The notes beneath the pieces are model-generated. The model worked only from the letters and a program-made list of their open reading frames with translations, had not been told where the DNA came from and did no database searches. Shown here piece after piece: positions 39,441-52,197 of a stretch of 64,000 bases of DNA; within the stretch, counting starts at the first letter, position 1, and every line of letters starts with the position of its first letter. The position numbers and the translations under genes were made by a program. Source of the DNA: Drosophila miranda (lineage: Eukaryota; Arthropoda; Insecta; Diptera; Drosophilidae); assembly GCF_003369915.1 (NCBI RefSeq), contig NC_046677.1, positions 5,084,001 through 5,148,000 on the forward strand, written 5' to 3'.

Positions 39441-39445
39441 GGGGT

Positions 39446-39453
39446 TATATAAG
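39446..39453 (+). promoter_or_regulatory. TATA box of the transferrin-like gene
   Basis: TATATAAG lies 107 bp before the ATG at 39553. A start site near 39476 would give a 5' UTR of about 75 nt. Confidence 0.55.
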
Positions 39454-39552
39454 CTGATAATGCCTCGCTCCGTCGCTCTGCCCATTAAATAGACATTAAC
39501 GAAATGTTCTATAAAGCCGGAAGGCATCGCTGGAATTGCAGTTAGTAACAGA

Positions 39553-40585
39553 ATGATATCTCCACTGGTGGCCCTCTGTCTGGTCGGTGGGATCTTGCTT
39601 GAGGCACATCTCTCCTCAGGGGCTCGCAGAGCAGCACAGTATACCCTGTGCACCTTCGATTCGATCAGCTATGACAAGTGTTTGGCTGTGGTGAAGGCCG
39701 CCAGGGAAGCCAATCGGTCGTCTCCACTGCACTGTATTTCGCGGGAGAATCGTACGGAATGCCTGGAGACGGTGAAGGACGAAGATAATCATTATGTGGT
39801 GCTCGATCAGCACGACTATATGGCAGCACGTGAAGCGGGTCTCCGTCCGATTATTTTTGCACGCGAAGAGCGAAAGAACTTCATTATAGCCGTGGCGCCA
39901 AGGAATATTAGCCTTATCGAGTACAATGAGGCTTCACTGTAAGCACTTTGGCTTCTTAATTGTGTTTCTTCGAATATTTTTGATACTTTTCACAGCAATG
40001 TGGATACAGACGACGAGAGGGCCTTCCATTCCGCCCTGGCATTCAATGCCCTACGTGGCCGCAATGTCTGCCCGGATACCCCGTCGATATCCCAACGTAG
40101 ATCGATTCGAATTTTGAACTCTGATCAGTATAAACCCGTTGCCGATTCGGAGGATATTTTGCTATGTCCTTTTGCAACCTATGCGGAGACAAATTCCTTT
40201 GCCTGCTGCAACTATGATGCAGGTCTGCAGAATGCAGTCTTTGTTTACAAGCAAAGAGGATTTCCACGCCGAAAAGTCCGACAATTGAGAAGGTCTTTGC
40301 TCGATCTACTGAACAACTTTAATGGAAAGCAGTATTTCAATTTCTTTGATACTTTCAAGGGCGTAAACGATGTGATATTCAAGGTGAGAGTTCACTTTTC
40401 TTCCAAAGCTTCATCTGTATCTTTATCTTAAACTTTAGAACAACACCATTGGATTTGATCTGCAGCCAAGCTATGTGAATGGCATCGATGAGAATATCTT
40501 TGGGGAATTGCATTGCAATCAAGCTGATCACAAGGACAATCCAGGACAATTGGGTGATGATTTGGAGACTAAAAATGTATTGTAA
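39553..40585 (+). CDS. Secreted single-lobe transferrin-like protein
   Basis: Three exons, 39553-39938, 39996-40383 and 40439-40585, with GT/AG introns of 57 and 55 bp (phase 2, then 0), give 306 aa. The N-terminus is a signal peptide (MISPLVALCLVGGILLEAHLSSG). Transferrin marks follow: YTLCTF...DKCLAVVKAA, LHCISRENRTECLETV, VVLDQHDYMAAREAGLRPIIFARE, and near the end YFNFFDTFKGVNDVIFKNNTIGFDLQP, matching the lobe-closing F-x2-F...FKxxT-x-GF pattern. Transferrins bind Fe3+ in two lobes of about 330 aa. Here there is one shortened lobe. The Asp-type ligand position (VVLD) is kept, but the anion-site TCHTG segment and the region of the first Tyr ligand (now NFIIAVAP) are gone. Iron transport is therefore unlikely; a binding or antagonist role is only a guess. 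I cannot name a D. melanogaster orthologue. Confidence 0.82.
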
Positions 40586-40639
40586 TTTCTAAATAGAGAA
40601 CTTTTTCCTCCCTGCATTCCATACCTAAAGAGTTTTTCC

Positions 40640-43600
40640 CTTAAGACTGGTCTCCGATCCTCGTAATAGGTGTCGTGAACCGATCGCTTGTCGCCCGTAA
40701 ATTAAACAGCAACAGCTGACTGATGTCGTCGCAGCTAATTAACAGTTTTGTTATAAATTACACTAAAAGTCATTACAGTTTACGTTTCGGGGGGTGCGTC
40801 AATCATGCGTGAACCGACAACCTACACACACACAGATGTGACATCCAGCGGATACATTTGTATCTCTTAGTTGTGTGTGTTTGCGTGCCCCCTTATGTCA
40901 GTTGTCAACTCCTTAATAATTTTCCATCTCTTGTGTATTTCTTTTTTTTGGTTTTTTTTTTTCTGTGAATTTTACGCCCCCGCTGTGAGTCCAATCCGAT
41001 CCCAGGGTCTACCTCCTCTGCATCCCATCCATCCATCCCATATCCCATGCTGTGTTGTGACATTGTTGCTGCTGCTTGCTGCTGCTGCCTGTTTTGTTTT
41101 AATATTTATGGCTTCCTCGTGTCATTTTCATAATGTTGCGTTTGACACTTTCCCTCTGGGCCCCCACCATCACCATAGCCATCGCCAACAACAACAACAC
41201 TCAGGGAACACAAGAGCAGCGACATATGGTCTTTCGAAGGTCGAAGTTTTAAGTACCCTAGGAGTAGAATTTTAGTCTGTGAGAGTTATGTGAAAACCAG
41301 GGGATTCTTTTCTATGAATTTTGTTTGGATTTTGTGGTATTTTTTGGGTGGGTCTTATATTTATAGATTCAGACAAGAAAGTTCAATATGGTTAGTGATT
41401 CTGATAATAGAGAAAAACTTTACTTAATTCATAAATAAAAGTTTTTTTTTATAATTCGTTAATTCAGAAATAAAATAAATTTTGAAAATGTTTTTTTAAT
41501 TAAAAAATTAACTTTTATGTTTTATTTGTATTTTGAAATGTATAAAAAATATTTAACTCCAATTTTAATACAAAAAATTATAAAAATTAAAAACTAATTT
41601 GTGATTTTTTAAATATTATATTTTGTATTTATTGACCACAAATTAATTTTTTTTTATAAAAATATTAATTAAGTAATTTTTTTATAATCACATTTTTGTT
41701 TTTATTATTATTTTTTAAAATTTTTATTATAAAAATTAGAACTCTTACGATCCCTACTTTAAAGAGTCGAAGAGCTCTTCACAACTTTTCTCAAATTTCC
41801 GAATACCCTCTTGAAGAGCATCCCAAAAATGAAACAAAACACATCCCATTCACATTCCATATTATCTTACATTATATGGGCGGTCGGGGTTCGCCCTGCC
41901 TTGGTCTTTGCATGTTTTTCTTCTCTTTTCTGTGTAAAGTTGGTTTTTTTTTTTTTTTTTTGGAAAATGACATTTGTTGCTGACACAACGACAACTGTCA
42001 ACAGGCACTCGGTAGCCATTTATTTTCGGTTTACGTTGGTCAAACAAGGGGGATATCTCTAGTATTAGGGGGCGACATGATTCAGGTTAAGAGTTGCTTT
42101 GGGATACACAGCGCTTGAGTAAGAGGTGTTGAGGGAATCCCAATGATGGGGATGGGATGTCTCTGCACTTGAGTTCCTCGTTAATTAGTCGAATCAGTAT
42201 CCTTTCCGTGTTGCGCGTCATGCATCGGCACCCTTCGGTCGGTCTGGTATCATGGGAGCCCCCCGATGATAAATTCATGATCGATTTTTTACACGAAACT
42301 CCTGCAGTGCACTCGGTCATAAATTATACCTCTACAAACCTCGTATGAAATAAATAAAATATGAAGACAAAATATCTATATTAAATCGCATTGAGAATTT
42401 ATGGCCCTGCAAGGCCTTCAGCTGTGGGCCGCCGCGGCATAAATACTTCAGCTGTGATTATTATTGCACCCAAGTAGCCACCCAGTGGGCCCCCAAAAAA
42501 AAACAAAAAAAAATAACATGAAACTCCACATGGAGCCCCACTCCCAACGGAAACAACTGGAAAGCGACAAAACAGAAATACCTTGAGCCAAGTCGCGTCG
42601 TGCAACTTCAAAGGCCGGGCCGCCGCTAGAGTGTTTTTTTTTTTTTGGCGCTAATATATTATTGATAGTTATATCAGTGATATATGTGACACTGGTCAGT
42701 GCGGGGGCTTTTGCTTTCCTCCTCGTTGGTTGATTGTAAATTACCCCCAAAAATCAATGAAAATTTTGAAAGGGTTTGCACTTTGCATAGAGTATGGTGT
42801 GGTGCTGTGGGTTTCACTGAATGGCATGGAAATGTCACAAACAATCAGGCAACAGATATCCGAAATTGTCGCTGACAGAGCTGTTAATGTATATTTCCTC
42901 CTTTTGTGCTTATTTTTTATGTTGGTGTTTCATATTTAATTTTTAATTAATAATGTCAAGTTGTCAGATTAAAAATGTGCCCGGGGGTCGTAGCTTAAGA
43001 ATCGACTAGAGAATACTCTGGATTGGGATTTTTGTAACATTTTCTAGGATTTCTCAAATTTAATTTAATTGTTTAAAGATTGCCATAATTATTAGTTTAT
43101 TTGTATATCTCTTTATATAAATATATGTAAATATTAAATATATTTTTTAAAATTTGTTCTATTTTAATGAGTTTCTATAAATATTTAAATTTTTATTGAA
43201 ATTAATGAGGTTTAAGTACTGTAAAATTTAGACCTAAATAAACATCAGAGATCAATATAGTAAGGAAACTAAACTTGAAACAAATCTGTGCATAAAAGTA
43301 ATCTGTGATCTACAGAAGATGGTTCAAATATTTGCCTATATTCCATCTATAACAAAAACCCGTCGGAACGTTTGTGTAGAGGAGTGGCTCGACATTACGA
43401 TACCAGCTACTCAGGAATCTCTTTGAGAAGAGTATAATAATACCAGCACTTCCAAGATTTCCTTTCTATCTTTTTAATCAAACTTTTCCCCGTCTATAGT
43501 TTTTCATAAAAAAAAACTCTGATACCCTTTTGCCAGTTCTGGTATGCATTTAATGCTGAAAGTAAACTCTATGTTGAATGCCGCTACAGGGCATAAATAT

Positions 43601-46600
43601 TTCATGCACTGTCAAGATAACCGATAGCTAAAGCCGGCTGGTCTGGCCGTTGAGTGTGATATAGTCAGAAGTTGCTAAATATGGGCTTGACCTGCCTGCC
43701 GGTGTTGCCTGCTGCTGCTGTTTGTGGATGTTTTTGTGGCTGCTTCTGTGGTTCTTGGTGGTTCCCTGTGTTGTCCGATGGCCACATTATTAAGCCAATT
43801 CAACGGCAGCAGATAAATAAATAAAATTTGAAACATTGCCGCAACAATAAAAGGCGACAGTACACGATTTATTAAACGAAGCTGTGGAGACCAAATGAAG
43901 AGGCGAACCAGCGCCAGAAAAACACCAAAAGAGAGAGAGCGGGAGAGGAGAGGAGCAGGAGGAGCTGCTCCGAACAGCAGCTGCCACCGTGTTGTTGCTC
44001 ACATTACTCTTTTTTGGCGTGGCCCGAACAGACAGACAGATACTCGCACAAAGATACAGATACAGATACATTTGCCGTATAGAAAACACACACAATACTT
44101 GAGGTTGAGGCCAAAATGACTAATGACCAGCGATTATCAAGCGATAAAAGGCAAAAGAGAGCCAGCCAACAGCAGCAACAGCAGATAATTTATTATTGTT
44201 TTAAACATTTGTGTTTTGCGCTCAAACGAGATACATTTGTCTCCTCCCGAAAACAGAAACCTTTTCTTTGCCCTTTTGTTCATTAAGACAATATAATACT
44301 CGTAAAAGTCGAAGAAGGGTCGTCCCCATACATATTTATATATACATGAATACTTTGATGGAGACACACAGGCACACACGCACACAGAGACACACAGAAA
44401 TCCGTATGTAAATATCCTGTGGCAACTGTTAGTAGAGCGCACCTCTGCACCTTGTAATTAGTTGGCCTTTTATAACCCTTTCTGCGGCCACCGAGTGTCG
44501 GCAGCGCTAGAGCCGAGACAGCAATAATAAACTTGAAGATTCATGAAAGCGGCAGAAAGGAAAATAAACAGTCAAAAGCGACGCGTAAATTTCAGTCTTT
44601 CAGTATTTCATTTCTTTTGTTGCCAGCCCCCTAGCCAAAACACGGCAAAAACTATCAAGAAACACACAACACAGACACACACACAGAACAAAAAAAAAAA
44701 ACAATCAAAGAATACATTAAGGGTATAGAATTTTTGGTGCCCTATAGGGCTAATATTTTATTAAATATATAAATAGAATGGGGCTTACCTAGTGATAAGA
44801 GATTTTAACTCCTGCTTTCTGGCTTTAAGAAAAGCCTTTTACATATATTTTTAATTCGTTCAAGATCTACTAAAATAAGATCTAAGACTTCGTGGTGTTA
44901 ATACGATAGATCTTCCGGATGGAAAACATTTCTGTCTCTAAATGTTAGACTACTTTTTCTCCATAAACTAATTTTTTTTTTCCGTTCTGTCTATGGTCTG
45001 TTGATAGATGTATAGATAAATTTAAATATATATAGATAGAAAGATAGATTGACGAAATACTACAAACCTATAGGCGCTCGCGCCGATATGAATAAAATAT
45101 TAAACTACGACGACCCAAAATTGTTTGATATAATAGACAAAATATCCCAAAATACACGCCTTTATTTTTATTATTTTTTTTTTTTTGTAATAATTGTAAT
45201 TTTTCCTGTAACTGTTGTATAAGTTGTTCTAACAGTAACAGCAAACAACATAATTGTATCTGTAATAATATTTTATAATCAAATAAAAATTTCATAAACA
45301 ACTAAATAAATAAAATAAAAATAAATTCCTAAAATACTTAAATTTGCCATTAAATTGTGTTTTATCATACACCATAATTACTTTAATTTTTAATTCAATT
45401 TGTTTACGATATTTGTTTTTACTCCTATATCATTTTTGATATATTTGTTTTGATTATTTTTGATATATTTTTTTTTATGGACTTCTATGATCTAGTGATC
45501 TTTAGACCCCACAATAGTTAGAGTCTTGACTCTTCACTAAGCTATCTCTCCTTTCAACACTGATTCTACTCCCATAACTCATAAAATAAACTTCTATAAA
45601 ATCCACCAAAAGTAGAGCATACCCTATGCGAATAGGTCGTATCCACACGGAAAAGGGTATACCCGATCTTGGTCTGATTGTTGGCTCTGCTGTAAATGTG
45701 AATTGGCCGAAATTAAAAATATATTTATGACTTAAGTGGCAATAAATTATGTTTCTTGTTAAAATTCTATTGTTTCTGTTTCTTCTTTGGTTTTTTTTTT
45801 TATATCTCTCCCTTCATTTTTGGCTTTCTTTTTTCCCTTTTTATTTATTTATTTTGGTTATTGTTTCTGTTTCTGCATTTTTTGTTGTTAATGGTTTTTT
45901 TTTTCAAAAATTATTCACATAAATTTTGCCCGAAAATTGTGTGCTTCTGACATTATTTACGACTTCTTAATGAAGTTGGTTGGTTGCCGAATTGGATAGT
46001 TTTCAATATGTCCTCCTCCTCCTCCCTTCTGGTGGTGTTAGATGAATATTCGTGTATATTTTATGGTTTGTTGCTCGTTGATTGCAATTACTTGTAAATC
46101 TGTCCCACAGTCACATCGGGGCATGGAAATAACGCGGCTGATAAGGCGATCGATCGACCACTTGACTGGTGGAAGTAGGATTGGGAGCGACCACATGCCG
46201 CCACTTGAGAACAGATCCCAGTCACATAAATACTACACTATAGCCTATTATTTGTTGGTATTTCTATGCTTTTTGTTTATTACTAAATACTTGAGCTGTG
46301 GCGGTTCTTTGTTGCTGCTTTTTTGTGTCTGGGGGTCATTCTGGGTGATTTGTTATTTATTAAATACTTTTGACACGTGTTTTTGTGGGTTTTTTTTGTT
46401 AACAATTTGATGATTGTGATGTCTCATGATGGGAGTTTACTCTTTCTTAATGTTTAACGTTGTTTAAATTTGAATTTCAATTGATTTTAGTAATATAGGA
46501 TCTTAGTTTACGATAAACTAAGGTCTAATAATAAATAAAATACAAAAAAATTTTGTTTTTCTTTGACCTTTTTTAAGAACTCTTGAAGTGAACTATTCTT

Positions 46601-49600
46601 CTTTATTCTTATTGATTTTTATTATTATTTATTATTATTATTGATTATTATTATATATTATTATTATTTTTTTTTTTTATTCTTCTGGGATAGCTTAATG
46701 ATATTCGTGAGTCTCTATACAGTCTATTTCAATCATACAATATTTAAATTATTTTTTTAATTTATATTAATTTTTGTTCATCAATTTATCGAAAGCCAGG
46801 TGTTCAAATAGCCATATTATGCCATTCTGGCTCTAATAATGATCCATTTGCAACGCTTTTGTGCCATCTAGAAGATATATGATCATGCTTGCCATCCAAT
46901 AGACATCTAGAGTATGCCCCCGTTCGTATAAGCCCCCAAAGATGATTGTAATCTATCTTTCGGGTATTTTGTTCATTCGACACTTTAGTCGCGCCACCAC
47001 AAAAAAAAAAAAAAAAACAAACCAAAACCTGACAACTAGAACATTATTATTCAGTTTTGGAGTATTCTGTCTGTTTCCGTTGATATTCTTGATGTTTTCC
47101 AAGACTCAAAGTGGAATTGATTTAAAAAACGACAAAATAATGGCGATCTAATCTTGAGAGCAATTAAAATGAAAATTTATGACCCTTATGTGCCACATAC
47201 ACTCGCTGGAGTTCAAGAGCCTGTCATCAGCTTATTATATTTTATACAATTTTACGAGTTTGAACAGATTCGAGTGATAATTTCTTCTAGATGGGCAATT
47301 AAAAATTTGTATAAGCAACGGTTTTGGGCGGCCGCTCCAAAAAGCACTTGAAAAATCTAATTTTTTTTTGTTAAAAATAACTTGAAGGCGTCTTTTGTGG
47401 CATTTTCTAGATAAACATTAGACAGTCGGTCCGCATTGCCGCTGTCAGCGTGTGGGCGCTGTGTTTTCTTTTTAAACATGACAAAAAAACAGCTGCGGGG
47501 GTAATATTACTGGCATTTAAGCTACTTGGCTTCCAAGTCAAAGATAATAAACAGAAATTTGTGATGGAATTTAGAAAAGAAAACGTCGCAGGAAAACAAG
47601 ATAAAGTCACTTTTGGGGTCTCGTGTACGTCGTCGTATCGTGCGGCTGGCCCCCGTGACAAGGCCTGTGCTTCTGTCTAAATATAGTAGTAGTAGTAGTA
47701 GTAGTCACTTGGTTAGTTTAACTCTTGGGTCTTCAGCCTGCTGTCGTCTCATTTAGATAAGGGGGCACTCAGTATCATTTGAGGATTAGCCATTTGTGAG
47801 AGATTTTGCAAGATTTGTCGGAGCGGGGGACTGCAGCATTATATATCACTGCTCTGGACAGATTATTGTTTGCAGATCTCCTCGGGGTTTATCACGAATT
47901 TTATGACACCATTAACTAATTGTCTCTTGTGTGTGGTTTTTTTCTTGTGATTTATTCTTCAGTCTGTGGTCCCAAGTCGAAAGTTCAAGTGTTGCTTGTG
48001 TTAATTGTTGAAAAAAGGCTCTGAGAATGCATGGGCTGAGTTTTAGCACTGCTCCACCCTGCTCCTCAATGCATTAAGCGGCTGAGTCGGTCCCCAGAAG
48101 GCAACAACAATATACACAGTGTTTTGGCGATATGCAGAAACGATGAAATTACGATGTTTTGTTGCTATATTCCAAAAGATTACAAAAATAAGGAAATAAC
48201 AACTACATATGTTTCCCAAAACACAAGTAGGGCCACAAGTACATTAATTTCTCGTTCTGAAACCATTGAAAGTTTCATCATATCAATGTCAGCGGCATAT
48301 CATTATCTCATCAGAATACATAAATAAATACCATCAAACCATTCTCTTGAAACGCTCAAAATAGAAAACAACACAGACACACCACAAAAGTTGGCATGAC
48401 AAAGCCTTAGAGTTGGGCCCGGGCTGGGCTCTCTTCTCAAAAGCTGTCAGACATTTAAGCCGCCCACCATTTTGGCCGACCATCTGTATCTGTCCATCGC
48501 CCTGACAGTGGCACTCACTTCTCTTGGCCATTTAATCACAGTATTAACTCTTTTTGCTGAGCCGCCTGTCACTCATGTCTCATGAAGTGGTGCCACAGAG
48601 AGCGGGTGTGGTGCTGCGGGGCAGACAGCGGCGGGGTTGTCGATGTTATAAACACTACTGTCTTCCAACTGTCAAGTTGGTCTAAGTTTTTGAGCGCAAA
48701 ATAAAAGCCAACTTGACAGCTGAACGGTCTGTCTCCCTTCCGTCTGTTGGCGGCCAAACTGATGTTGTTGCTGCTGCTGATGATGATGATTATTATGTAT
48801 TTTTGTTGTTGTTGTTGTTGTGTTTTGTATTTTTACCTCGACTCGAACACACTCGGACTCTTTCGCCCATGGCACATTCGTTTAGGCTTTTAAACGCTTA
48901 GGCCCGTCTTATGTGGGACTTAACGCGCTGACCGATGCCGATGCCAAAAGCCAACAGTTGGACAGCCTGAAGACGCCTCGACGGCAACGGCAAACGGCAA
49001 CGACGGTGGCGGCAAAACTTGAAATGAATTTCGAACGCGCTTCGGATAATGAAAACGAAACGAGGCGCGCGCGCGCGCTCTCCGCTCCACCAAACGGTCA
49101 GCTTGGCGGGGGGGAGGGGGAGCGGGAAGGGAAACAAAATTAAATAAAAACCGAAAAAAGAAGTCAAGTAAAATCCCAACCGACACAAAGAATAAAAACG
49201 TCAAAAGTGATTTTGCGACAGCCGCAAAGTAAAATCAGAAAGAAACAAAAAATACCATCGCTGCCGCCGTCAGCACTTCCACAGGCCCCCACCACCACCC
49301 CCGCCCGACCCGGTCCTCTTGGTTCGTACATGGCCAGTGTCCACTGTTAACTGCTTTGTGCAAGCTGATGAGGGGCTGGTGGATTTTGACATTTTATATT
49401 TTTGAGCTTCATTTGTTTCTTTTTTTTCCCATGGGTTTTTTTTCTTAATTTTTAGGCACGTACCTATGTATGTACTTTGCCGTGTTTTGGCAACATGAAA
49501 GTAGGCTGGAAAGAAGATATTCCGCAGAAGTGTTTGAGTTGTCAGTTGGCTTGATCTTCTGCTATCTGTTTATACGCTCTTCTTATGCACCTTGTCTTCG

Positions 49601-49700
49601 TTACATAGCTGGCCGTTATTCTTTGCATTTGCCTATTCTACATTACTTTAATTAATTAAAATATTTATGAGAACTTGAAAATAGTTATTGTAATTCATAT
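40640..49700. other. Gene-free region between the transferrin-like gene and the Toll array
   Basis: About 9 kb without a recognised gene. It contains AT-rich blocks (41450-41720, 43060-43220, 45280-45480, 46600-46680), poly-T/poly-A tracts (near 41945-41961 and 47000-47016), a CAGATA/GATACA run near 44032-44068, a TAG array near 47683-47705 and a GCGC run near 49066-49078. A 19-bp sequence at 46796-46814 is repeated exactly at 15439-15457. Short open frames show no family signature. Confidence 0.5.
47683..47705. repeat. TAG trinucleotide repeat
   Basis: Seven or so tandem TAG units. It sits in non-coding DNA. Confidence 0.85.
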
Positions 49701-49782
49701 ATATTCATTAAATGGTAAATTTTTTATTTAATTCAATTGTTTAGAATAAAACGGAGAATTATCTGGATATCTTAAGATATCT

Positions 49783-52081
49783 TTAAGCATTGTGGTTTAT
49801 GACAGACAGCTCTATTGCCTCTGGATCGGGTTCTTGTTGCACATTCACATGGGGCATTGAATATACCAGCTTATTCCAGAAATTGGGGTCATATCGCTTG
49901 AGATACGTGTTCAGCACCATGTAGGAGCGCAGTTCGCTGTCGAGATCATCAAAGTTCTCCACTTCGGGATAGAGGACCACAATGAGGCGCTTGCATCGGT
50001 CCTGGGAGGTGGCATGCAGAGCGAGGCGGAACTCCAGTCGCCCCCAAGTCGACTTCAGGAAGTGGTTCGTCATCAGGATGATGACTCGCTTCGAGTCCTT
50101 CACGGATTGGCTGATGCACTCGGGAATGGGCCCCCCCACGAGCCAGTCGCGCAGATAGAAGCAGAGTCGGAACTTGTACGCGCCATTCTCCAGTCTCTCC
50201 ACGAACTCTTCGATGAGCTCCTCGTCCTTGTGGGTGAATGATAGAAACGCATCGAACTTCTTCTGTTTTTCGAACTCCCGCTGGGCGGCGATGTTCAGGC
50301 ATACATTGTGCTCGTAAAACCAGATCAGGAGTGGCTGCTTGAAGTAAACGATCAAGTTTATAGTTGAGATTATTATCATGAAAGAAATGGTGAGAGTCAC
50401 ATAGTGCACCAAGCCTGAAGGGCATAGATCGCTCTCATCTATAAGCTTCAGGAGCTTTCCCGTTCTACCGCAGTATATATCATTTAGATTTTCAATGTAC
50501 TGCGAACTTCTCACAAAGAATAGGAAGTCTTTCTCCTCGCAAGTGCAAGTCCAAGGATTCCCAGAGAGTAGGAGCTTCAGCTGGGAGGAGGCGGCTATTC
50601 TCTTGTCGAAGAAGTCCCGCATCTGCTTGTGCAGCAAAGAAATGCTATTGTTTCTTATGTCGAGAGTAATTATATTCTCAGGCAGTTGGTCGATCTCGGT
50701 TAGCCGATTATTGGCCATGTATAGTTGTCCCAACTTTGCATATCCGGGCAGGGAATTAGATGGCAATGCTTCGAGAAAAATTCCTTCGAAGTGATGGGTC
50801 GATTGTCCAGATATTTGTGTAGGTAATGGAGGTATTGCTTTGAGTCCTTTGAATCCCCAGTCGATAATCATCGAAGGCAGTGTAGAATTATCTAAACAGC
50901 AGATGCATTTCTCCGGACACGTTCCTGAAGAGAAGATATTACAACGATCCAGGGCGGCGATATACTCCAGAGGTTCCTTCTGCCTCAGAAACGAAAGAAA
51001 GTACTTTGCCCGGCAGTCGCATGTCCAGGGATTTTCGGACAGATCGATCTTCCGCTTGGTGCTTCCCTCACGGTCTTTGAAGAAATCGACCACCTGATCA
51101 TCGAGAGCCTCCAACTTGTTTTTTCGTAAATCCAAATGTGTGATGTTCGTGGGAATCAAGTGCAATGGTAAGTCCATTATTTTGTTCTCAAACAAATACA
51201 GTTTTCTCAGGGAAGCGTGACCCGATGAGTGTATAATTCTCTGAATTTTATTCGTATCGAGATGCAGGCTGGCCTTGTAGGGCATGGAATGCGGAAGTTC
51301 AGGATAGAATGGCATATCGGCATGCGTACAGTCGATCGTAAAGTGATCTGTGCTGCGGTTGAAGCAACAAAAGCATCCATCAGGACACGGTGCATTCAAA
51401 TGATGAAGAAAAACAGGGTCTGACCTCGCCGGTAGTGCCTCTTGATGAGAAATATTATGCAGAAACTCCAACATAAGGTTTTCCTCGCAATTGACGATCC
51501 ATCGATTGCCCGTCTGTGTGAAATCCTTAACATTTGAAAGGTACTTTATTACATCTTTATCGAGTTTTTGGATGGCATTGTTACTGATGTCCAAAGCAAC
51601 CAGATTTTTTGGCAGTCGATTCATTCTAAGACTAGTTAATAGTCCGATAATAGTATCGGATACATTTAACTTTTTAATGTCATTATATCCACTTAATGTG
51701 TTTTCTGGGAGCTCCTCTAGATCATTTCCACCGAAGTTCAGACTTGTATCTCCAATAATCGGAATTGGTAATTGTAGAATTTTCGTAATTTGACGTCTTA
51801 TACAATCTATATCTAAATTAGAAGGATTCCAACGGTATGCACACACGCAAATATCAGGACACTTTACTCCGTTAATTCCGAGAGTGAACTTGCAGTCATT
51901 AAGATACTCTCTAAAGCAAATTATGGCTGTCAGATTCTCAAAGGGTTCGTATTCATTAGCAAAAATGTATTTCAATTTGGAGTAACCTTCAAAGTATTTC
52001 ATATCCACCTTATCCATATCCATATCATTCTCATCGGCTTTCAGATAAACCTTCTCCAAGTTCTTTTGAAGAGTCTCAGAC
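49783..52081 (-). CDS. Toll-like receptor copy 1, main exon (LRR, TM, TIR)
   Basis: Largest exon of a Toll-family receptor, most like the fast-evolving Toll-3/Toll-4 group. The open frame from its first ATG (52059) encodes 758 aa; by homology to copy 3 the exon really starts at 52081, after the acceptor TTTTAAG. In order: LRRNT cysteines (CPDICVC...IDC, about 67-86), LRRs, further CPDGCFC and CPEKCIC clusters, two NPWTC LRRCT caps, a transmembrane segment (about 553-577) and a TIR domain (about 600-745) with box 1 FDAFLSFTHKD, box 2 RDWLVGGPIPE and box 3 FW. Copy-specific changes: a Trp replaces the last LRRNT Cys (50857-50859), and three extra residues disturb one LRR (SDTIIGLLTSL). With stops in the upstream exon, the product would lack a signal peptide unless another start is used. 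Confidence 0.85.
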
Positions 52082-52197
52082 CTTAAAATAGAAAAAAATA
52101 CCTAATGACTTTATGAATAGAAAAACAACATTTCCTGATCTGTAGGAAACAGTAGCGATTACTTTCAATTATTTATCAAAATGTCGATCATACGAAC
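52082..52197 (-). other. Intron of Toll-like copy 1
   Basis: A 116-bp intron, donor AG/GTTCGT and acceptor TTTTAAG, phase 2. The same intron is 79 bp in copy 3. Confidence 0.8.

Noticed and set aside
49949-50425. 158-codon second frame inside the TIR region (also at 55654 and 61359)
   Set aside because: It is a shadow of the conserved TIR coding frame and has no independent evidence.
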